A stretch of 64,000 nt of DNA, from assembly GCF_000718555.1 (NCBI RefSeq), contig NZ_JOAN01000022.1, forward strand, positions 79,974 through 143,973. Direction: 5' to 3'. The position numbers and the translations under genes are program-made. This DNA comes from Micromonospora chokoriensis (lineage in GTDB: Bacteria > Actinomycetota > Actinomycetes > Mycobacteriales > Micromonosporaceae). Shown one piece after another: positions 1 through 8,000 of the stretch (positions within the stretch are counted from its first letter, which is position 1; every line of letters begins with the position of its first letter). The notes beneath the pieces were generated by a model that searched no databases, was not told the DNA's origin, and saw nothing but the letters and a program-made list of their open reading frames with translations.

Positions 1-216
1 CGTCGCGCCGACCGCGAGGTCTATCGCTACGGCGACCGAGCACAGCGTGGTCACCACAAGCGCCACGCCGCCGCTCCACCACCGCTGCGGGTCCTCAGGC
101 TGCGACCACTCCCCCGCCAGAATCCACGGAAGGTACAGCGCGGCGGCGCAGCCGTACAGCAGGACCAGGGCGACTGTCCGCCGGGCGAGACCCGGACCGG
201 CGTAACCGTCAAGCAT
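1..216 (-). CDS. membrane protein, N-terminal part only (cut by window edge)
   Basis: An open frame starts at an ATG at 216 and runs off the left end of the window, so only the first 72 codons are visible. It begins MLDGYAGPGLARR and then has two hydrophobic stretches (about residues 15-34 and 50-70) around a short polar loop, as expected for an integral membrane protein. Its start overlaps the last 8 bases of the upstream membrane-protein gene (209-865), so the two are probably cotranscribed and translationally coupled. The family is not recognised. Confidence 0.6.
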   Translation of the reverse strand, partial: MLDGYAGPGLARRTVALVLLYGCAAALYLPWILAGEWSQPEDPQRWWSGGVALVVTTLCSVAVAIDLAVGAT

Positions 217-865
217 CGCGGTGCCGGACTGTCATGACGATCGCCGGCCCGAGCACGGCCACTGCGGCCACCGCCAGACCAACAAGAGTTGCCCGGCCGG
301 CACTCGTTGCGGACGTGGTGGCGTTGTCCCTTACGACCAGGACCGCGAACGCCGCGAAGCTCGCCGCCGCTGCGACGGCGGCAGCGAACGCGCGCCGGCG
401 CTGCACAGCGCTGGCCGCGTCTGCCGACAGCCTCCGCACAAGGAGCACCCACAGCCCGCAGGTGGCCCCGCCAAGGAGGACGAAGAACGCCGCGTGGTAC
501 CACCCGGGCAGGTTGAACGTGTGCGGCTGCGGCAGGGTCCAGTTGGTCGCCGGGTTCGGGTCGCGTAGCCAGCTCGCCTGGACCGCGGTGCCGGCTGCCG
601 CCCCAGCGGTGAAAGCCAGCCAGAACCACCGGCGATCCGAGCCGGAGCCCGGCAGAGCCCGCACCGCGCCGGTGAGCAGCGCGGTCCCGATAGGCAGCAG
701 CAGGGCGTCGCCCCAGGTGGCACTCTCGTAGTCGAAGAGGCCTGGCCGGTCACGCCATCGACCGGTCGCCCACATCGTGGCGAGGGCACCGAAGCCGGCG
801 GCACACACGGCGGTCGCGGTCAGCAGCGGAACGGCGAGGGATTTGCGACGGGACCGTAAGCGCAT
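209..865 (-). CDS. multi-pass membrane protein, unknown function
   Basis: 218 residues with about six hydrophobic segments, a positively charged N-terminus (MRLRSRRKS) and a basic C-terminal tail. The start at 865 is preferred over longer frames because GGGAGG lies 9 bases upstream of it. It overlaps the following membrane-protein gene by 8 bases, so they look like a two-gene unit. No catalytic motif is visible and I cannot name the family. A transport or envelope role would be a guess. Confidence 0.7.
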   Translation of the reverse strand: MRLRSRRKSLAVPLLTATAVCAAGFGALATMWATGRWRDRPGLFDYESATWGDALLLPIGTALLTGAVRALPGSGSDRRWFWLAFTAGAAAGTAVQASWLRDPNPATNWTLPQPHTFNLPGWYHAAFFVLLGGATCGLWVLLVRRLSADAASAVQRRRAFAAAVAAAASFAAFAVLVVRDNATTSATSAGRATLVGLAVAAVAVLGPAIVMTVRHRDA

Positions 866-1333
866 GTGCAACATCCTCCCTGGCAGGCCAGGGCGGGGCG
901 ACGGGCCATGCGGGTCATTGCGAGGACGATTGGCCAGTTCTAGCCGCCCCGTCCAGCCAGGTTGATCGATGCAGCCATGCCCTTGCGGACGTCTGTGTCG
1001 ATGATCGGATGCCGTCATAATGAGGGGCCGTCGCGAGTCCCCGGCTCTTTGTCAGGCCGCCGATGGCAGCGAGCTGCCCATGCTGGTCTTCGAGCCGGGT
1101 GACGGGACACCGCCGCGCGCTGGCAGCCGCGCCGCGGAAGAGCGCAAGGAACCTGCCCATCCCCGCATCGTGGCGGCGACTCGCTCGGCCACCGAGCCGT
1201 GATCATGATCCCGCGCTCCGGGCTACGAGCGCGAACCGTCGTCGCGCACCTCAACCGCCAGCACGAGTGTGATCTTAAGAAAATTAAGGTCAACTTCTTG
1301 CAAGTTGAAGATTCCTGAGTTACAAATTCAGGT
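866..1333. other. 468-bp intergenic region without a convincing gene
   Basis: Short open frames exist on both strands, but they have no ribosome binding site, no family resemblance and inconsistent codon bias. The right end (about 1270-1333) is AT-rich and holds the promoter-like inverted repeats annotated separately. The left part presumably contains the promoter of the leftward membrane-protein pair. Confidence 0.5.
1274..1332 (+). promoter_or_regulatory. AT-rich promoter/operator region with stacked inverted repeats
   Basis: Three short inverted repeats lie head to tail just before the ATG at 1334: CTTAA-5-TTAAG (1274-1288), CAACTT-5-AAGTTG (1291-1307, containing the palindrome CTTGCAAG) and CCTGA-9-TCAGG (1314-1332). 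The block is AT-rich in otherwise GC-rich DNA. It probably holds the promoter of the DUF2089 operon and its regulator sites. The last repeat ends one base before the start codon and could also form an RNA hairpin. No clear Shine-Dalgarno sequence is present, so the first gene may be leaderless. Confidence 0.5.
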
Positions 1334-1705
1334 ATGACAGAGCAGGCGATGGACTGGCAGGAGCTCACCAGCCTGACGCGAGGGCAGCCTTTCGTCGTCG
1401 AGCGGGTGCGCCTGGCGAGCAACGGCGTCGCGATCGAGGGCGAGTTCGAGCCACCGCAACTGGCTCAGCTCAACATCGAAGATCAGGTCTTCGTCACGGC
1501 GTTCGTGCGCTGCCACGGTTCGATCAAGGAGATGGAACGCATCTTCGGGGTGAGCTACCCGACGATCAAGTCACGACTCAACCGGATCACGCAGATGCTC
1601 GACTTCGTCGAGACCGACCCGGCGCCCTCGCGAGCCGACATCATCGACCGGTTGCGCCGCGGTGAGATCACCGCACAGCAGGCGCTAACCGAGTTGGGCG
1701 GCTGA
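1334..1705 (+). CDS. DUF2089 family protein (probable transcriptional regulator)
   Basis: 123 residues. The centre (about 45-95) has the DUF2089 pattern, a helix-turn-helix-like stretch with DQVFVTAFVRCHGSIKEMER and GVSYPTIKSRLNRI. The C-terminus ends DIIDRLRRGEITAQQALTEL, a short helical motif that also occurs in SHOCT-like proteins such as the third gene of this operon. It is the first gene of a tight three-gene operon: the next ATG begins 4 bases after its stop. By family it probably binds DNA and may autoregulate through the inverted repeats upstream. Targets are unknown. Confidence 0.8.
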   Translation: MTEQAMDWQELTSLTRGQPFVVERVRLASNGVAIEGEFEPPQLAQLNIEDQVFVTAFVRCHGSIKEMERIFGVSYPTIKSRLNRITQMLDFVETDPAPSRADIIDRLRRGEITAQQALTELGG

Positions 1706-1709
1706 CGTG

Positions 1710-1967
1710 ATGCCCCAGTTGGTGACCGTCAAGGTCAACCGCCCGGACCGTCGGCCCATCCGCGTCTGGGTTCCGGTGCTCCCCGTGGTGCTCGTGCTCT
1801 TCCCGGTCGTGGTCCTGGTCGTGCTGGCGGCGATCGTGGCCTGCGTCGTGTTCCGCATCGGTGTGGTGCGGGCGCTCGGCGCCGCTTGGCGTGTCATCTC
1901 GGCGCTGCCCGGCGCGCGCTTCGACATCGAGCAGGGCCGCTCGGCCGTGCTCGTGGCTATCCGATAG
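1710..1967 (+). CDS. small single-pass membrane protein
   Basis: 85 residues. A basic N-terminus (MPQLVTVKVNRPDRRPIRVW) is followed by a long hydrophobic segment rich in V, L and I (about 22-52), then an amphipathic tail. A GTG three bases earlier (1707) is an alternative start. It sits between the DUF2089 gene and the SHOCT-like gene, 4 and 11 bases from them. Small membrane proteins in this position are common in actinobacterial DUF2089 operons and suggest a membrane-linked sensor or target, but the role is not known. Confidence 0.72.
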   Translation: MPQLVTVKVNRPDRRPIRVWVPVLPVVLVLFPVVVLVVLAAIVACVVFRIGVVRALGAAWRVISALPGARFDIEQGRSAVLVAIR

Positions 1968-1978
1968 GAGAGGTTCGA

Positions 1979-2401
1979 ATGACCGAACAACGCAAGGACA
2001 TCCTCGACATGCTTGCCGCCGGCAAGGTCACCGCAGAGGAGGCGGAGCAGCTCATCGCCGCCCTCGAACGGGACCAGGCACCGGCGGTGGCAGGTCACGA
2101 CGCCCGGCCGAAGGGCAAGGTGAAGTACCTGCGGGTCGTGGTGGACGCCAACGACAACGGCGAGCCATCGCGGGTCAACGTGCGGGTGCCACTGCAACTG
2201 CTGCGGGCTGGTGTCCGGCTGGCGGCGCTGATCCCGCCGCAGGCCCTGGTCAAGGCCAATGCCTCACTCAGCGACTCGGGCGTGCCGATCGACCTGACGC
2301 AGCTCAAGCCCGAGCAGTTGGAGGCGCTCGTGGAGCACCTCGACGAGGTGACCGTGGAGGTGGATTCGCCCGATGCCACAGTGCGGGTCTTCTGCGAGTA
2401 G
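1979..2401 (+). CDS. SHOCT-like domain protein
   Basis: 140 residues. The start at 1979 is set by AGGAGAGG 5-12 bases upstream. The N-terminal segment EQRKDILDMLAAGKVTAEEA is the SHOCT-like motif seen at the N-terminus of YvlB/LiaX-type proteins. The remainder is a beta-rich region (KVKYLRVVVDANDNG; VNVRVPLQLLRAGVRLAAL) and a C-terminal segment ending VEVDSPDATVRVFCE. It is the last gene of the DUF2089 operon and is followed by a strong hairpin. A role in envelope stress signalling is inferred from family resemblance only. Confidence 0.75.
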   Translation: MTEQRKDILDMLAAGKVTAEEAEQLIAALERDQAPAVAGHDARPKGKVKYLRVVVDANDNGEPSRVNVRVPLQLLRAGVRLAALIPPQALVKANASLSDSGVPIDLTQLKPEQLEALVEHLDEVTVEVDSPDATVRVFCE

Positions 2402-2422
2402 GCGCCGTCTGATGGGACGGCC

Positions 2423-2454
2423 CCTCGAGAGGGTGCTGGAACACCCTCCCGAGG
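2423..2454 (+). terminator. hairpin terminator after the DUF2089 operon
   Basis: The arms CCTCG-A-GAGGGTG and CACCCTC-C-CGAGG form a 13-position stem with one mismatch around a 6-base loop, 21 bases after the stop codon at 2401. There is no T-run, which is usual for high-GC actinobacteria. Confidence 0.7.
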
Positions 2455-2521
2455 CTGCGCCCGCCGCAGCAGAGCACAGGTGAACTGCCAACCTGAAGTT
2501 TAGCCACTCACCAGCAAACCA

Positions 2522-2555
2522 GCGGAGGGACCACTCGGACGGGTGGTCCCTCCGC
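2522..2555. terminator. perfect 13-bp hairpin between convergent genes
   Basis: The arms GCGGAGGGACCAC and GTGGTCCCTCCGC pair perfectly around an 8-base loop. The hairpin lies between the convergent DUF2089 operon and the GlsB-like gene (stop at 2632), so it can serve as terminator for the leftward gene and back-up for the rightward operon. Confidence 0.7.
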
Positions 2556-2631
2556 GCCGTCCCGCGCAGGTCAGCTGGGACAGCCAACGACAGGCGGCGC
2601 GCACTGCGGCCACCTGGGTGGCTCGCCCATT

Positions 2632-2976
2632 TCAGCTCTTGGCCCGGCTGCGACGGGTCCGTCGACGGGGGGCATCGTCGTCACCGCCCGCAAGCCGGGT
2701 GAAGGTGAGCATGTTCGCCAGCGCCACGGCGATGATCGCGACGCCGACCTGGATCGCGAGGACCACCCAGTCCCAGCGCAGCACCCACACCTCCACGCCG
2801 GCCCCGTCGTCGATATCAAGCGCCCTGGCGACCACGGTGCCCAGCACCGCCGAGCCGACGCCGATGACGAACGTGGCGAAGAAGCCGATCCGCTGCCTCC
2901 CCGGCAGGATGAGTCGGCCGAGCAGGCCGACGAGAGCACCGATGAGCACCGCGCCGAGATAACCAGTTACCAGCAT
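2632..2976 (-). CDS. GlsB/YeaQ/YmgE-type stress membrane protein
   Basis: 114 residues. The start at 2976 has GGAGGGGAG just upstream. The N-terminus MLVTGYLGAVLIGALVGLLG followed by RLILPGRQRIGF is the conserved pattern of the transglycosylase-associated (GlsB/YeaQ/YmgE) family. The protein has three hydrophobic segments and a basic, arginine-rich C-terminal tail (PRRRTRRSRAKS) that is longer than in the usual 80-90 residue members. Family members are linked to general stress responses. A weak sigma-B-like pattern (GTTT...GGGCAT) lies upstream on the minus strand. Confidence 0.85.
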   Translation of the reverse strand: MLVTGYLGAVLIGALVGLLGRLILPGRQRIGFFATFVIGVGSAVLGTVVARALDIDDGAGVEVWVLRWDWVVLAIQVGVAIIAVALANMLTFTRLAGGDDDAPRRRTRRSRAKS

Positions 2977-3074
2977 TGCCGTCTCCCCTCCAGCAGTGCC
3001 CAGGTACATGCCCGAAACTCACGTTCCCGGAAACCCGCCCCGGCCGTGGGGGGGTGTGGAGGGTGGCGTCCTTA

Positions 3075-3217
3075 CATCGGGTGAGGCCGACGAGCGTCGC
3101 CAGTCGCGCCACGCCGGCCAGTGCCGGCTGCGCGCGGGCAACATCGGCGATCACGGTACGCGCCAACGGCCGGCACGGAACCTCAGCCGGCGCGACACTG
3201 TCCGCGTCCACCAGCGC
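3075..3217 (-). pseudogene. detached 3' end of an XRE-type regulator gene (left copy of direct repeat)
   Basis: The segment encodes the C-terminal 45 or so residues (ALVDADSVAPAEV ... LATLVGLTR) of the regulator at 11391-12632. Positions 3075-3208 and 11392-11525 are identical at 128 of 134 bases, in the same orientation. A stop codon lies immediately upstream in frame, and the reading frame continues past the position of the normal stop, so this piece is not a working gene. It is either a displaced gene end left by insertion of the 3.2-11.4 kb module, or what remains of a paralogue. Confidence 0.85.
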
Positions 3218-4342
3218 TCACCGATCCCTGAGAAGGCCGGCCTGCTCCTTGGTCTTTCGATGAACCTCGCCGTTGCGTGTGCGCTGGAAATATCGCGACA
3301 GACTGACCGCGAAACCTGGCGGCGGACCGCCGTTCACCCCTTCCCAGTCAACGACCTGCTCGACCAGGCGCGCATCGGCGTGGTTGTCGTCAGCGAGAAG
3401 CCGTTCGACGATGCCCTGCTCGTCTGCTGAGACGTACCCGAGGCTCACCAAGCGGGCGTAGAGCTTCGAGCCGGCCGTTACCTCCCCCGCCACGACGGTG
3501 GGGCGGACGTGGGCGAAATACGAGACCGACACCCGATTACGCAACTCGCTGTCGCCACCCAGGTCGACCCAGTGGGTGGGTGCACGCAGGCGAGGATGGT
3601 CGTCCTCAAGGAACTCGCAGACGTTGCCGTACATCCATTGCCCGGTCGGGGCGGCGACGGTGTCACCGGAGGTGGGGTCCTGGAATCGGAGCTGCGAATC
3701 GGTGGCGTAGACCTGCCAGGTCCAGTGTCCGATGTCCTTGTGAGGGCTGACCCGCACCAGGGGTGACGCGACGCCGGGTTCAGCGATCCCCAGCACCCTG
3801 GCGGCTTTCGCACCTCCTTCGATCGGATACTCCCTGACGTGCCCGGTTGGTAGGGCGGGATACCACTGCAGTCTCAGGAGTCGTTCACCCATCGCCAGCT
3901 GGCCGGCAATCTCGCCGAAGTCGAGGTGCAGATCTTCTTCGATAAGCTCGGCCATCTCCATGGTCAAGAGATCGAGAATCTCGTGGAGGCGACGAGCCAG
4001 CGGTCCCAGGTGGGCGAACTCTCCGAGGTCGAAGTCCTTGCCGTAGAAGAGCGGTGAGAGTGGCGCAAGCGGGTGGGTGGGCGGAACGGACTGGTTGAAC
4101 ACCAGGTGGCTACGGACCTCGCGCAGCTCGCCGTCTCCTTCGTCGCCGTCCTCGGTGTAGCCGTACTGACCAGAGGCCACCTCCTCGCTGCGCGGCACGG
4201 ACGCCTCCATGGTTCCCGCGAAACCTCGCGCGAATTGTTCCCGCAGAAGGTGGAGCTCTCGCAACGTGCTGTCGTCGGGCTCAAGACCGATCCGGCACCA
4301 TCCGTGACGCCTCAACTGTTCGCCGACGTCGAGACCGATCAT
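3218..4342 (-). CDS. 2-oxoglutarate/Fe(II) oxygenase-like protein (isopenicillin N synthase-like fold)
   Basis: 374 residues, slightly longer than typical family members. The candidate iron ligands H201-x-D203 (in SPHKDIGHWTWQ) and H257 (in APTHWVDLG) are present. R270-x-S272 (RNRVSVSYFAHV) matches the co-substrate-binding RxS of the isopenicillin N synthase/2OG oxygenase family. It is the last gene of the module: its ATG lies 6 bases after the kinase stop, with GGGGAGG upstream. The substrate is unknown. Its link to a protease-NACHT protein is unusual and suggests modification of a protein or small metabolite within the conflict system. Confidence 0.7.
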   Translation of the reverse strand: MIGLDVGEQLRRHGWCRIGLEPDDSTLRELHLLREQFARGFAGTMEASVPRSEEVASGQYGYTEDGDEGDGELREVRSHLVFNQSVPPTHPLAPLSPLFYGKDFDLGEFAHLGPLARRLHEILDLLTMEMAELIEEDLHLDFGEIAGQLAMGERLLRLQWYPALPTGHVREYPIEGGAKAARVLGIAEPGVASPLVRVSPHKDIGHWTWQVYATDSQLRFQDPTSGDTVAAPTGQWMYGNVCEFLEDDHPRLRAPTHWVDLGGDSELRNRVSVSYFAHVRPTVVAGEVTAGSKLYARLVSLGYVSADEQGIVERLLADDNHADARLVEQVVDWEGVNGGPPPGFAVSLSRYFQRTRNGEVHRKTKEQAGLLRDR

Positions 4343-4348
4343 GGGTGC

Positions 4349-5041
4349 TCACACCTCCCCAACCTGCATCCCGGGTAATCCCCTGGCCCGCCTGTCACGG
4401 TGTGCGGTCTGCTCCAGCGGCGCTTCAAGCGAGTCCAGGTACGACCGCACGAAAGGCTCGGTGATCGCAAGCGTCGAGACGACGTCCAGGGTGGCGTCGG
4501 CGAAGAGAACGTGGCGCGACGCCTGCAACACCTCCGCAAGGTTGTCCGGTGCCAGTGAACTCGGCATGGCGAGCAGATTGGCCTGCGAGATTCGGCCGGA
4601 CGCCCGGTGCAGATTGCGCTCGGCCCGCACCTCGAGGGGTGCCTTGACGTACAGGATCGCCGAACTCATCGCCAAGACTCGATCTTGCACGAAGGGCACA
4701 ACCCATGCCGCCTCGGTGGGCGCTTCGATGAGAGCGGGCCCGTCGTACTCCTGGCGGGTCCTGATCAGTTCGACGAGAGCAAGGCGTACGTGCCTCCGCC
4801 AGTCACCGCCGAGAAGGAGTGACCCGTCCTGACCGATTGTGCCGTCGGTGCCGAGTCGTCCATCTCGGTGCATCCCGCGCAGCACCTCGTCGACGCCGAT
4901 GTCGAGATACGTGTCGAAGAGAGCGTCGAACAGGGGGCGGATCGCGCGGCGTATGGTCGTCTTCCCCGCCGCCGGCGGACCGGTAATGATGAGCGTCGCC
5001 CACGTGGTCCGTCGTGGTCCCGCACCCGGTACGCCGGTCAT
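4349..5041 (-). CDS. AAA/P-loop kinase-like ATPase
   Basis: 230 residues. The Walker A motif GPPAAGKTT is at residues 21-29, followed by RRAIRPLFDALFDTYLDIGVDE, the layout of small P-loop kinases of the zeta-toxin/gluconate-kinase/adenylylsulfate-kinase type. A probable lid or base-binding region lies near RAERNLHRASGR. The ATG overlaps the stop of the 1924-residue gene (ATGA), so translation is coupled. It could phosphorylate a small molecule or nucleotide. I cannot assign the substrate. Confidence 0.7.
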   Translation of the reverse strand: MTGVPGAGPRRTTWATLIITGPPAAGKTTIRRAIRPLFDALFDTYLDIGVDEVLRGMHRDGRLGTDGTIGQDGSLLLGGDWRRHVRLALVELIRTRQEYDGPALIEAPTEAAWVVPFVQDRVLAMSSAILYVKAPLEVRAERNLHRASGRISQANLLAMPSSLAPDNLAEVLQASRHVLFADATLDVVSTLAITEPFVRSYLDSLEAPLEQTAHRDRRARGLPGMQVGEV

Positions 5042-8000
5042 TCGGTGTTGCCCAGGTCATCGCCGCCCGTTGCGTGGTCATTCGCAACCGAGAGAACAGG
5101 CGCATCGGCAGGTAGACGCCGCAACATGGGCAGATACGGGTCGAGTTCCCCGGGCTCAAACCGGCACATGTTGACGGTATACCAGAATTCGTCGGCGACA
5201 GATCCCTCAACTTTGTAACGAAGATCGTCGAGCAGGATGGCCCAGCCGCCATCACCCAGCGGCACCCAGGCGTAACGACGTGCGCCGGTCGCTGCCTCCC
5301 ACACGCGAACCGCCCCGTCACCGCCGGCCGACGCGAGGTGTGAGCCGTCCGGCGACCAACTCAGTGACCACACTCGACCAACATGACCCGCAAGACGCTG
5401 CACCACGTCGCCGCTGCCAGCGTCCCGGACCTGGATCGCTCCGTCCACCCCTGCGCAGGCGAGGTGCCGACCGGTCGGTGACCAGGCAACCGACCACACC
5501 CCGGCACCCGGGCTGGTCAAGACCAGGACGATCGCGGTCTGCTGGACCTCGTAGATCCGTAGCACTCCGTCGCCACCTGACGAAGCGAACCGACGACCAT
5601 CTGGAGACCAGGTGACCGACCATACCTCTCCGGACTGTCCGGTCAGCCGTCTGACCACCTTTCCCGTTTGCGTGTTCCAGATCCGAACAGTCCCATCGAC
5701 ACCGGCGGAAGCCAACAGATCTCCGGTAGGGGACCAATTCAGTGACCAGACTCGGTCAACGTGACCGGTCAGATCGTGTACCAGTGCGCCGTCTTCGGTG
5801 CTCCAGATGCGAATCGCGCCGTCGTCACCGGCCGAGGCAATGCAATTGCCTTTCGGCGACCATTTCACGGACCATGCCTCGCCGACGTGCGCGGCGAATT
5901 CACGCGACAACGCGCCGGTTCCGACGTCCCAGATCCGAATCATGCCGTCCACACTTGCGGAGACGATCTGGCCACCGCTCGGCGACCAGTCGACAGCCCA
6001 GACGGAGCGTGCCCGGCCACGCAACTCCCGGGTAGGAATTCCCGTGTCGGCCTGCCAGACACGCACGGTGCCCTCGGCGTAGGCCGAGGCTACTTGGCGC
6101 CCATCGGGTGACCATCTCACCGACAGGGCAGAGCGCGAGTGGCCGGTCAATTGACGCAAGGATGCGGCGGTGTCGACGCTCCACAGCCACGCCAAGCCTT
6201 CTTCCCCGGCTGAGGCGAGGTATCGACCGTCCGAAGACCAAGCCACGGCCAACACCGCACCATCATGGCCAGTCATCGTGCTCACGATCTGGCCGGTCTG
6301 CGCGTCCCAGATCCGCGCGATCCCGTCTCCGCCAGCGGAGGCGAGTCGGGATCCGTCGGGAGACCAGGCTACCGACAGCGCGGCACCCGAATGGGCGGCC
6401 AGTACGTGTAGCTCGATGCCTGTCCGGCTGTCGAACACGCGGATCGCGCCGTCCAGACTGGCGGAGGCGATCAGATGCCCCTCCGGCGCCCACACCGCCG
6501 ACCAGACCCGATCCACGTAACCAGCAAGTTCCCGCACCTGTCTGCCGCTACTGGCGTGCCAGATCCGTACGACGTTGGCGGCAGACGACAGGAACTGCGA
6601 GTCGGGCGACCAGTCGACCGATACCACCGCTCCCGTATGCGCCTCCAACAGCGAGGCGAGACTATGGTCAGCTGCGTCCCAGACCCGGAGCACGCCGTCA
6701 CCGTCGCCCGTTGCCAGGTAGCGGCCGTCGGGCGACCACGCGACTGATAGGACGCGTCGCTCGTGGTGATCGAGAGTCCCGGCGAGCTTGCCACTACCCG
6801 CATCCCAGATCCGGACCACACCGTCACCGCCCGCGGATGCGAGGTGCCTCCCATCCGGCGACCAACGCACCGACCAGACTGTGCCTCCCTTGCCGGGCAA
6901 CCCGCGCACCAGACGCCCCGTGCTCGTGTCCCAGACGCGCACCACCCCGTCGCCGCCGGCGGCGGCGATCATGCTGCCCTCCGGGGAGAACGCAAGCTCC
7001 TGCAGCGAGGCGCGGGCAAGGGGAAGTTGATGCTCGGGCATCAGCCCCGGGAGCGCGGCGCCGACGGTGGTCGTCGCCGACGAGAGCATGGCGTCGGTGA
7101 CCGCTGTGCCCACGAGTTTGGCGCGGACAAGCTTGCTGCCGTCGAAGACTGCGTCGGTCAGATCCGCGCCGAGGAGGCTGGTGCCGGTGAGGTCCGAGCC
7201 GCTCAGGTCGGACCGGGTGAGGTTCGCCCGATCGAACCTGGCTCGCATGAGCAGGGCGTCGACGAATGTGGCGCCGGTCAGGTCGGCCTCGTTGAGGCGG
7301 GCGTCGGTGAGATCGGCGGAGCGGAAGTCCGCGTCGCGTAGGTCTCGACCTGACAGGTCATGACCTCGGAGATCGTTGCCCGCCAGGCGTAACGCGGATT
7401 CGGTGCCCAGACGCTTGAGCAGCAGCATCGCGTTCTCCTTGACGGTGGCGGAGGCGGTAACGTCGTCAAGGGCTGACCGTGCCCACCGGCGGGCCACCTC
7501 CACGTCGGCGAGCCCGGCGAGGAACTCCACCATGAGTTCGGACATCGGTCGGTTGAGATGGTCCGGAGCCTCGCCGTCGCCGAGTTGCACGGCCATCTGC
7601 CGGGCGACCAACCACTCCAGGACGGAGCGGTGCACGAACGAGAACCTGCGTTCACCGGTGCGGACCAGCAGCGTGCCCGATCCCAGGAGGTGCACCGCGT
7701 GCTCGCGGTCCCTACGTGGCCCGGAGCCTGGCCCGGTAAGGGCGTTGATGGCGTCGGCCGCGTCGCCGAGTTCGTCCACTCCCAGTCCGGATTCGGCCGA
7801 GTTCCATAAGGCGGACGCGAGGACAGTCACGCCATGCCAGAGTTGATCCACCGTCAGCGGCGGAGCGCCGCCCGGTCGGTCGAGGCGGCGTTGCTCGAAC
7901 TCCAGCCACTGGGTGAGCAACTCCTGGTAGAGCCGGGCCGCGGTGATGCCGCCGGTGGCGTCTCGGGCTGCCACGAGGCGTTCGTTGTCGATCCTGGCGA

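Noticed and set aside
6108..7100. arginine/proline-rich frame on the plus strand within the giant gene
   Set aside because: Shadow of the WD40-encoding repeats; periodicity comes from the repeats on the other strand.
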